Part shown: positions 56,817 to 64,000 of the stretch, one piece after another
Layout: every line of letters starts with the position of its first letter
Position numbering within the stretch: position 1 is the stretch's first letter
DNA from: Bartonella grahamii ATCC 700132
Lineage (GTDB): Bacteria; Pseudomonadota; Alphaproteobacteria; Rhizobiales; Rhizobiaceae
Assembly (NCBI RefSeq): GCF_000518085.1
Contig: NZ_JACX01000001.1
Span: 248,001-312,000 of the forward strand
Direction: 5' to 3'
Length of the DNA stretch: 64,000 bases
Position numbers and translations under genes: made by a program
Notes under the pieces: generated by a model
Databases searched by the model: none
The model's input: the letters and a program-made list of their open reading frames with translations, nothing else
Told to the model about the DNA's origin: nothing

Positions 56817-57536
56817 AACAGAAGCCTTAAAAATGAAAGAGTTAAAATTCTAGTAAAACAAGCTTATAGATTTATAGCATAAGCCTTTAGCAAAATACAC
56901 TGAAAGGATAAACTGTCTTTTTAGAATATAGGGTGACTCACCTTTTTTATTATCCTGTAAAACACTCTCATTTGAGGTGTGGTGGTGGGTGTATAAAGTC
57001 TCATTGAGACATTAAATGTTTTTTTGTTGCTTATAACTCAACATCTCATCTTCATAGCAGTTTTGAAACAAAAAATGCATCCGTATGTTCTCTGCTATAT
57101 TAGCTTTTATACTAGATGAAGGCGAAAGTATTGCGTATATCAATTGGAGTAATCTCTGAGATGGGAAACAATCTAATGAAGCAAGAATATAAAATTATAA
57201 AGGCAAAAATGAGTGCCTATCTTTCCTATCATTTTTAAATTTGGCTGTATGTTTTTCAAAAGCGTTTATGACAATGTTTTTTTAGAATGAATTTTTTTTA
57301 AGAGTGGAGATAATGCATTGTTTCACATTTTTGGGCATTACATTTTTAATGAATCATCCCTCGTTTTATGATGGTTTTTTGAAGAGTGTCGCGTAAATCT
57401 TTTGTGGATGGTATAAAGATTCATTGTATGCCTATGATCTTTATTTAACAAAGGCGCAAGTTAGTAGATTCTGTTCTCTTTATCAGTTTCCAAGATTCTA
57501 AAAATTTTTGTTACTTGAGATGGAAGAGGTCTTTTT
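56817..57536. other. Gene-free spacer with a short R2 trace
   Basis: About 720 bp with no gene. At 56945-57010 the words TTATTATCCTGTAAAACACTCTCATTTGAGGTG, given in parts as TTATTATCCTGTAAAACACT and CATTTGAGGTG, resemble R2. The rest is A+T-rich and featureless to me. Confidence 0.5.
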
Positions 57537-58319
57537 TTAGTTTTTTTGCCGTAGCAGAAAAAGAAAAGCTCCTAACACACCAGCAGCTAAAATAAACCAC
57601 GTGATTGCATAAACGAGATGATTATTTCGAAAATGGACAATCGTAAGACCAACGACGGGAAGGTTTGCTTGTGGAGATGTTTTTCTGGCATCAATGAAAT
57701 AAGGGGCAACAGTGGACAGACCAAGTTTTTGTGCCATAGCGGGGAGATCGCGCGTATACCATAAATTCTTGTCCGGATTATTTTTACGCGGGAAAAATCC
57801 ATTTTTTTCACTCATGCGTAATAAACCTATAATTGTTGTTTGTTCTGTGTCTGTGGTCGAATTTTGCTGAGATGAGGCATTTGTATGCGATTGCTCTGAG
57901 TTTTGAAAATTGTTACGTTCATCCATGGGGATAAAGCCACGGTTGATAAAGGTCAGTGTATTATCAGTAGTTTGTAAAGGAGTCAAAACCCAATATCCTG
58001 TAGTATTTTGAGCGGCAGCAGTGACTAAAATATTTTTATCTGTTAAAAATTTTCCTGTGATAACAACAGGTTGATATTCATTTTTTTCAAAAGTAACATC
58101 TGACCATTGATTTTTTGGGGGGGCTTTTATGGGGGGCAAATGAATGCGCTGATTGGCACTGGTGATGAGATTTGTTTTCCAGTTTAACCGTTGTACTTGC
58201 CATATACCTAATGCACTGAAGAGAAGAAAAAAACAAATACATAAAGTCCCAAACAAAAAAGAAGAAAAACGGCAAGAATCTTCTTGAAGCTTTGTTATGG
58301 GGGGCTCTTTTTTACTCAT
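57537..58319 (-). CDS. SURF1 family protein
   Basis: A 260-residue inner-membrane protein with helices at about 22-40 and 235-255 and a periplasmic domain between them. SURF1 marks are LGIWQVQRLNWK, YQPVVITGKF, GYWVLTPL, INRGFIP and the C-terminal NNHLVYAITWFILA. SURF1 assists assembly of heme-copper oxidases. An insertion of about 30 Ser/Thr/Asn-rich residues lies near 140-165. No oxidase genes lie beside it in this window. Confidence 0.9.
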   Translation of the reverse strand: MSKKEPPITKLQEDSCRFSSFLFGTLCICFFLLFSALGIWQVQRLNWKTNLITSANQRIHLPPIKAPPKNQWSDVTFEKNEYQPVVITGKFLTDKNILVTAAAQNTTGYWVLTPLQTTDNTLTFINRGFIPMDERNNFQNSEQSHTNASSQQNSTTDTEQTTIIGLLRMSEKNGFFPRKNNPDKNLWYTRDLPAMAQKLGLSTVAPYFIDARKTSPQANLPVVGLTIVHFRNNHLVYAITWFILAAGVLGAFLFLLRQKN

Positions 58320-58473
58320 GATTTATGCTTCCTTTCGGGATAATAGGTTTTCATTCTAACATGGTATGTATTTAAAAAACATTTTGTACGCTTTTTGGTG
58401 GAATTTGCACGCCTTGTTGAGGAAAAAGATGAAGAATGAGCTAGTAAGATATGAAAAAGGTTTTATAAAAGAC

Positions 58474-58502
58474 TTGACCTTTTGTTGTCGACCCCCTATT
58501 AG
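58474..58502 (+). promoter_or_regulatory. Predicted sigma-70 promoter for rpmB
   Basis: TTGACC (58474-58479), a 17-nt spacer and TATTAG (58497-58502) lie about 110 nt before the rpmB start on the plus strand. Both boxes are close to the consensus with ideal spacing. Confidence 0.55.
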
Positions 58503-58615
58503 AAAGAGACTTCCTAATGATGCCCGTTCAAGGTTGCATTGTGCGTGTTTTGCGTTCATTGTGTCCTTTGGGTATGGGGATTTTGAAAGTTTCTTAGAGT
58601 TTAAGGGTGAAGTTT

Positions 58616-58933
58616 ATGTCTCGTGCATGTGAATTGACAGGGAAGACGGTTCTGTATGGTAATAATGTTAGCCATGCGAATAATAAGACTCGGCGTCGTT
58701 TTTTACCAAATCTTTGCAATGTGACATTGATTTCAGAAGTGTTACAGCAAAGTTATCGCTTGCGCATTTCAGCAAGTGCATTGCGTTCTGTTGAGCATCG
58801 TGGTGGCCTTGATGCTTTTTTGGTCAAAGCAGATGATAAAGAGTTGTCGCAACGTGCGCGTTTGCTAAAACGACAAATTATTAAGAAAAAAGCTGAGCAA
58901 GAAGGTGAGCAAAAGGCTGAACAAGCAGCGTAA
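58616..58933 (+). CDS. rpmB: 50S ribosomal protein L28
   Basis: A 105-residue ribosomal protein. It begins [10 protein letters not shown], followed by [18 protein letters not shown] and [21 protein letters not shown], the standard L28 blocks, with an Ala/Glu/Lys-rich tail usual in alphaproteobacteria. The ATG at 58616 is the family start; the frame is open nine nt further upstream. Confidence 0.95.
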   Translation: MSRACELTGKTVLYGNNVSHANNKTRRRFLPNLCNVTLISEVLQQSYRLRISASALRSVEHRGGLDAFLVKADDKELSQRARLLKRQIIKKKAEQEGEQKAEQAA

Positions 58934-59051
58934 TTGTTAGCGCCATTCTTTTTGGTTTATTGACGCTTTTATTCCGGTCTTCTGTTCTAGAAGTTAAGTT
59001 TTTTCAGGTTGATCGTTTAATTTTATTGGTTCCGTATCATAGGTTAAAAAA

Positions 59052-59735
59052 ATGCCCTCAAGCAGTCCTTTACGAGAACAGCAAAAGAAGAGGTACATTG
59101 TTTTTTCTATTTTAGCAATGTGCCTTGCTGTCACTGCTTCTAATATTTTTGTTCAATATCCTGTCTACTGGTTTGATTTAAATGAGCTGTTGACTTATGG
59201 GGCTTTTACCTATCCATTTGCTTTTCTGATCAATGATTTGACCAATCGTTTTTATGGTCCATCTGCTGCACGGCGTGTGGTTTACGCTGGTTTTTTTGCG
59301 GGTGTCTTTGTTTCTTGGATATTGGCGACACCACGGCTTGCACTTGCTTCTAGTTTTGCATTTTTATTTGGGCAACTCCTTGATATTGTTGTTTTTACTC
59401 CTTTGCGACGTAAAACATGGTGGAAAGCACCTTTAGCAGCAGCGTTGGTTGGTTCGGCTTTGGATACAGTGCTGTTTTTTGCTCTTGCTTTTTCTAGCTC
59501 TTTTGCTGTTCTTGATAAGATAACAGGCTATGCTGATAGTTCACTGGTGGAGAGTACTGTTTTGGGAGGGGTAGGCATGCCAGTTTGGCTCTCGCTTGCT
59601 TTTGGTGATTTTTCGGTAAAAATTGTTATGAGCCTGTTTATGTTGATTCCCTATGGAACAATTCTTAATATTGTAAAACTTCCTCTTTATCAAAGTCATT
59701 CAAAGGATGATTCTTCTTTTGTTTGTAACAAATAA
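59052..59735 (+). CDS. Queuosine-precursor transporter (VUT family, YhhQ-like)
   Basis: A 227-residue inner-membrane protein with about six helices. Family marks are ASNIFVQYPV, LTYGAFTYPFAFLINDLTNRFYG-type sequence (start LTYGAFTYPFAFL, then NDLTNRFYG), and FGQLLDIVVF. YhhQ imports 7-cyano-7-deazaguanine or related queuosine precursors; the assignment here is by family. The place directly after rpmB is conserved in Rhizobiales. Confidence 0.88.
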   Translation: MPSSSPLREQQKKRYIVFSILAMCLAVTASNIFVQYPVYWFDLNELLTYGAFTYPFAFLINDLTNRFYGPSAARRVVYAGFFAGVFVSWILATPRLALASSFAFLFGQLLDIVVFTPLRRKTWWKAPLAAALVGSALDTVLFFALAFSSSFAVLDKITGYADSSLVESTVLGGVGMPVWLSLAFGDFSVKIVMSLFMLIPYGTILNIVKLPLYQSHSKDDSSFVCNK

Positions 59736-59799
59736 TGATCTTTGTCCTTTTGTTTTGCTAAAGAAGAGAAGGTTGTGCGTTATGTCTTCTGCGAACAGA

Positions 59800-59990
59800 A
59801 TTTGAGTGGATTCAAAAAAGGGATTTTGCTTCTTTTCTCAAGTTGTATTTATCCATACATCATCTATGCTTATGATGTGTAAGGAAATAGTTTTGATTGA
59901 TTCAGTATGGGATAAGAGCATCTTATCAGTATTAAAAACAGATAATAAAGCTCTTATAAAGGCCAAAAAATGTCTTGTTAAGAATAGTGA
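59800..59990 (+). repeat. Dispersed repeat R1, badly decayed copy
   Basis: The order GGGATTTTGCTTCTTTTCTC, GTATTTATCCATACATC, CTTATGATGTGTAAGG, TTTTGATTGATTCAGTATGGG and GAGCATCTTATCAGTATT resembles the right half of R1. Region 59991-60293 to its right shows no gene. Confidence 0.45.
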
Positions 59991-60293
59991 TGTCTTACTT
60001 ATGATTATTTGAGCTATAAGAAATTTGGTTCTTATAAAGGAAAAAACATTTCGATATACATTTGGGTAGTATATAAATAGAAAAATAAATACCAATGGTA
60101 TCAAGTCCTTTTTGACAGTTTTAAAATTTGGTTATACTGGTATTTATCATTATTTTAGTAACAAATGTTTGTGCAGATATGTTAATGAATTTACAATTTG
60201 TTATAATGCGATCTCTGTAGAATTTGGCAAACGCTTCGAGTATTTATTTTAGATAATTGTAGGTTAGAAAATGTGATACTTGGAGCTGATAAT

Positions 60294-61144
60294 ATGAACA
60301 AAATGATAAATCAAAGAGATCATACAAAGGCTTTATTGGATAATTTGGTCTTAACTTCCTTGAAAAAACAGAGAGAGACTAGGGAGTTGCCTATTGTAAA
60401 ATCACCTCTTCGTTATCCGGGAGGGAAAAGTCGCGCTGTTCCTATGATTATTAATAACTATATAAGGAAACAGAAAACTTTATGTTCTCCTTTTGTAGGA
60501 GGCGGTTCAATTGAATTAACCTTAGCAAAAAGAGGAACAAAGGTTTATGCTTATGATGCTTTTAAGCCGCTTGTTATTTTTTGGCAGATGCTTTTGAAAG
60601 ATGCTTCAGCTCTTGCAGAAAAAGTGAGAGAATATGAAGATATGACTCCCGTAATGTTTTATAATCTCCAAAAAACTTTTGGGAATATTAAAAATCAATT
60701 AGAAATTGCTGCCGTTTTTTCTTACTCTTAATTGCTCTTTTTTTCGGAACAACACTTTCTGGCGGTATGTCTCTAGGACATCCTCGATACAATTATCATT
60801 CTATTGAACGGCTTAAAGATTTTAAGATTGAAAATTTCACGGTGGAACACAGAGATTTTACAAAAAGTACTCCTAAACACTTTAACGATTTTCTTTATTG
60901 TGATCCTCCATATCTTATTAATCAAAAACCTTATGGTCAAAAAGGCGATAAACATAATTCTTTTGATCATCAATTTCTTGCTGAACTTTTGAGAAAGCAT
61001 CACAGATGGGTTTTATCTTATAATGATTGTGTGGAAGTTAGAGAACTTTATAAAGGACATACAATACTTAATCCTGAATGGATTTATGGTATGGGAAACA
61101 ATAAAAAATTAAATGAACTCGTAATTTTGAGTAAGGATCTTTAG
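60294..61144 (+). pseudogene. Dam-type (D12 class) DNA adenine methyltransferase, frameshifted
   Basis: The first frame (from the ATG at 60294) has the SAM-binding blocks LRYPGGKSRAV and PFVGGGSIELTLA and ends at a TAA at 60729-60731. A second frame, opened by the ATG at 60767, continues with SLGHPRYNYHS, the catalytic motif CDPPY and NDCVEVREL. The join TTLSGGMSLGHP, which sits in the second frame upstream of its ATG, is the normal D12 sequence, so this is one gene of about 284 codons with a net 2-base gain (or one lost) near T-runs at 60714-60719 and 60744-60750. It lies 9 nt before a restriction endonuclease remnant. Confidence 0.8.
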
Positions 61145-61152
61145 GAAATTGC

Positions 61153-62049
61153 ATGAAACAGGTAGAAAATGGAAAAGCCTTTGAATATGCTTTGCTATGG
61201 GTTTTAAAAAAGCAACAAAGGCTTCTATAGAGTTTAACTCGTCCTTTCAAATAGCGGAGTCTTTTTATAATTTATTTAATGATACTGAAAAAAGGCTTTT
61301 AAATCTCGCTTCTATTGAAGCAGCTATTTTCTTACAGTTACATGATAAAAATATTAGAAAGATGAAAACTATTGTTCTTCAGGAAGATTTTGTTGGGATC
61401 AAAGGAGATGTCTGTGATATTATTTTAAAAGTTCCTGAAAATCACATTGGTATTTCTGCAAAACATAATCATAGCGCTATCAAACATCCTCACCTTTTTG
61501 GTAAAATAGATTTTGGTAAAGAATGGGCAGGTTACCCCGTGTAGCAGCCTTTATTTCAATGAAGTTAGACCTATTTTTGATTATTTAGCAGAGCTTAGAG
61601 ATAAGAAGATGTTCTTTAGAGATATAGAGGATAAAGACAGCAGAGTTTATCTTCCAATCCTAGAAGCTTTTTCTAAAGAACTTCAAAGGCTTTGTTTAGA
61701 TTATCAAGATAAATTTGTGAAGCTATTGTTTCAGTATATTATAGGTTCTTATGATTTTTATAAGATTATGATAGATACAAGATCTAAACAAAAACGGGTT
61801 ATTATTCAGTCTTTTAATTTGAATGGCACTCTGGGATATGGTCGTAAATGGAAAATTCCAAGCAAAATTTTATCAGTTGCAATAAAACCAGAAAGTAAAA
61901 ACAAACTCATTATAATTTTTGAAGATGGTTGGAGCATTTCTTTTAGGATTCATAATGCATCCAGTAAAGTAGAAGCTTTCTTAAAGTTCGATATTCAATT
62001 TGTGGGATTATCTTCTCAGGTTGTTAGTCATCAAATTCCGATGGTTTAA
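61153..62049 (+). pseudogene. Type II restriction endonuclease (HaeIII-like), two frameshifts
   Basis: Three overlapping frames together make one endonuclease of about 298 codons. Frame 1 starts at the ATG at 61153 (ENGKAFEYALLW) and stops at 61228. Frame 2 continues with IEFNSSFQIAESF, GDVCDIIL and ISAKHNHSAIKHP, stopping at TAG 61542. Frame 3 resumes across the C4 run near 61535 with PCSSLYFNEVRPIFDYL and ends with FNLNGTLGYGRKWKIPS and FRIHNASSKVEAFLKFDIQ. These blocks resemble the RE_HaeIII family. The gene could not give a working enzyme as it stands. Confidence 0.68.
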
Positions 62050-62099
62050 TGATAGAGATAATTTTTTAAGATGTAATTGTTGGCTGTTTCAAGGCAGGT

Positions 62100-63995
62100 T
62101 TATTTCTTATGAATATGAGGCATTTTATCACTAAAAAGTATTTCTAATTGTTTTGTTATGGCGTCGGCAAGTTCTTCAGCATTCATAATTGTTACAGCAC
62201 GCTGATAATAACGTGTGACATCATGACCAATTCCAATGGCAATGAGTTCAATGGGGGAATGTGTTTGGATTTCTTGAATCACTGCGCGTAAGTGTTTTTC
62301 TAAATAATTGCTGGAGTTGACCGATAGTGTCGAATCATCAACTGGAGCACCATCAGAAATGACCATGAGGATGCGACGTTGTTCACGCCGTGATAAAAGG
62401 CGTTGATGAGCCCAAATTAAAGCTTCTCCGTCGATATTTTCTTTTAATAATCCTTCTTGCATCATTAAACCTAAATTGCGTCGTGCGCGACGCCATGGGG
62501 TATCAGCACTTTTATAGATGATATGGCATAAATCATTAAGGCGCCCAGGATTATGGAGTTTGTTTTGGGTAAGCCATTGTTCGCGCGATTTTCCCCCTTT
62601 CCAAGTTTTAGTGGTAAAACCTAAAATTTCAACTTTGACACCACAACGTTCAAGAGTTTGTGCCAAAATATCAGCACAACTTGCGGCAACGCTAATGGGG
62701 CGTCCGCGCATTGAGCCCGAATTATCAATGAGGAGTGAAACAACCGTGTCCCGAAATTGGGTGTTGCTTTCCATTTTAAAAGAAAGGGGTTGCATGGGGT
62801 CAATAATTAGACGTGGAAGCCGTGCTGTATCAAGATATCCTTCTTCAAGGTCAAAGTTCCAGTCGCGATTTTGTTGCGCCATCAAGCGGCGCTGGAGACG
62901 GTTTGCTAAACGTCCAACGATGTTTTGAAGATGATTGATTTGCTTATCAAGATAACGGCGTAAGTGATCTAACTCGTTTTCAGAACAAAAATCTGTTGCT
63001 TCCAAAATTTCATCAAATTGATGGGTGAAGATTTTATAATTGCCAAGTCTTTCCATTTGTTCCGAATCAGAAAAAAGGTGTTTGGGTCTGCTCGGCTTTT
63101 CTTGCCAAGGTCCATTTTTTTGCTCGCCGTCAGCTTGATCATTGTTGTTTGATTGTGTCGCTTGTGTTTTTCCGTCGTCTTGCACATCACTTTCTTGTTC
63201 AGTGCTGGTTTGTTCTTCACTTTGAGCGTGTTTTTTGTTTTTACTCTCTTCTTCTGCTTGGTCTTGAGGTGCACATTCGTTTTTTAATTTTTTATTGTTT
63301 TTACTGTTAGAAGCTTTAGCTTGTTGCACTGTCATTTTGAGTGTAACAAGCATTTGGCGAACAGTCTGTGCAAAAGCTTGTTGGTTGTAAATATGATGTG
63401 GGAGCTCATTGAGTTCTGCTGCTGCTTTTTGTTCGAGTTCTTGACGCCACAATTCTAAGACAGGACCTGCTTCTTTTGGAGCTGTGCGCTTTGTTATTTT
63501 TTCACGCAATAAAAGTGCAATCGCTTCTTGGATGGGGGCTTCACTTTGGTTGCTAATTTTATGATAATGGGCTCTTTTGTATTTATCGGCGAGCATGATA
63601 TCAAGATTTTTTGCAAGTCCCTCCATGGCTAAAGTGCCAATTGCTTCAACACGTGTTTGTTCGAGGGCATCAAAGACAGCACGTGCTTCTGATTCTAGTG
63701 GAGCAAATTGCATGTGAATACGGTTATCATGCCATGCTTTGCGTAGAGCCATGGAATCACCTAATCCGCGAGTAATGGTGATGTCTTTATTCGTTGCGTA
63801 TTGAGGTAATTCTGGTAAACGCGCACAACTTTCGCTTAAAGATGGTCGGTTATGACTAAAGGAAACTTCAAGGTCGCTTGTGCCTGCAATTGCACGCATA
63901 CAGGTGGAAAGTGCTTTTTTAAAAGCTTCAGCATTAAGAGTGTTGTTGGAAGAGTCCTTTACCGGATTTTTGTTGTCGCCAATATTGGTAGCCAT
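62100..63995 (-). CDS. cobT: Cobaltochelatase subunit CobT
   Basis: A 631-residue protein. The helical N-terminal half (about 1-220) is followed by a long acidic and Gln/Asn-rich linker (about 225-310) and a C-terminal VWA domain with the MIDAS motif [22 protein letters not shown] and ISDGAPVDD. With the AAA+ protein CobS it forms the chaperone part of the aerobic cobalt chelatase CobNST. The start codon at 63995 is only 5 nt from the window edge, so cobS, usually just upstream, would lie outside. CobN is not visible in this window. Confidence 0.92.
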   Translation of the reverse strand: MATNIGDNKNPVKDSSNNTLNAEAFKKALSTCMRAIAGTSDLEVSFSHNRPSLSESCARLPELPQYATNKDITITRGLGDSMALRKAWHDNRIHMQFAPLESEARAVFDALEQTRVEAIGTLAMEGLAKNLDIMLADKYKRAHYHKISNQSEAPIQEAIALLLREKITKRTAPKEAGPVLELWRQELEQKAAAELNELPHHIYNQQAFAQTVRQMLVTLKMTVQQAKASNSKNNKKLKNECAPQDQAEEESKNKKHAQSEEQTSTEQESDVQDDGKTQATQSNNNDQADGEQKNGPWQEKPSRPKHLFSDSEQMERLGNYKIFTHQFDEILEATDFCSENELDHLRRYLDKQINHLQNIVGRLANRLQRRLMAQQNRDWNFDLEEGYLDTARLPRLIIDPMQPLSFKMESNTQFRDTVVSLLIDNSGSMRGRPISVAASCADILAQTLERCGVKVEILGFTTKTWKGGKSREQWLTQNKLHNPGRLNDLCHIIYKSADTPWRRARRNLGLMMQEGLLKENIDGEALIWAHQRLLSRREQRRILMVISDGAPVDDSTLSVNSSNYLEKHLRAVIQEIQTHSPIELIAIGIGHDVTRYYQRAVTIMNAEELADAITKQLEILFSDKMPHIHKK

Positions 63996-64000
63996 GAGTG

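Noticed and set aside
58366-58632. 88-codon frame upstream of rpmB
   Set aside because: It crosses the predicted rpmB promoter and the rpmB start and shows no family features.
84-64000. CRISPR arrays, insertion sequences or prophage
   Set aside because: No regularly spaced short repeats, no transposase or phage structural genes were seen; the R1-R3 copies are irregularly spaced and diverged.

Overview
The window looks like chromosome of a Bartonella species (Alphaproteobacteria, Rhizobiales). The support is low G+C composition, long decayed intergenic spacers, Rhizobiales gene orders (aroB-aroK / xerD-accA; tsaD / COG4223-hemY; ffh-chorismate mutase-rpsP; htpX-rsmB-heparinase; rpmB-VUT), a group I intron in tRNA-Arg(CCU), and hemY-type genes standing where the hemC/hemD genes of relatives would be, as expected in a heme auxotroph. 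The species was not determined.

Layout. 1-5.6 kb: lysozyme-inhibitor-like gene cut by the window edge, intron-bearing tRNA-Arg, aroB-aroK divergent from a small membrane protein, xerD, accA and an L,D-transpeptidase lipoprotein. 5.6-12.1 kb: repeat-rich spacer with a decayed partial copy of the adjacent COG0523 GTPase gene, then the GTPase, a D,D-carboxypeptidase, plsC and thiD. 12.1-14.8 kb: mostly empty, with an acetyltransferase pseudogene and tRNA-Gly. 15-18.8 kb: three-gene ABC importer and holA. 18.8-20.7 kb: repeat-rich spacer. 20.7-31.4 kb: tyrC, YihY and YaiI proteins, tlpA divergent from argH-lptM-lysA, a TIGR02302 membrane protein, a methyltransferase and an OmpR-type regulator lacking its phospho-acceptor Asp. 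32-40.9 kb: EVE protein, tsaD, COG4223 and HemY membrane proteins, a glutamine amidotransferase and a DUF2125 gene broken at a T9 tract. 40.9-49.4 kb: giant NAD-glutamate dehydrogenase, beta-carbonic anhydrase, a structured leader, ffh, chorismate mutase, rpsP and an SDHAF4-like gene. 49.5-56.8 kb: htpX, RsmB-type methyltransferase, heparinase-like protein, a DUF1127 micro-protein and purH. 57.5-64 kb: SURF1, rpmB, a queuosine-precursor transporter, a doubly disrupted restriction-modification pair and cobT.

The genes are mainly housekeeping: aromatic amino acids (aroB, aroK, tyrC, chorismate mutase), Arg/Lys synthesis, cell-wall remodelling, lipid synthesis, protein targeting and translation. 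The unusual content is in the spacers. A composite family of diverged dispersed repeats (here called R1, R2, R3) recurs about ten times in both orientations and borders partial duplications of neighbouring gene ends. Several genes carry short indels or nonsense changes. No CRISPR array, intact prophage or insertion sequence was seen. I found no clear candidate for a wholly new system; the repeat family and the ffh leader are the closest. All calls rest on reading motifs, gene order and pairwise comparison within the window by eye; no database search was run.
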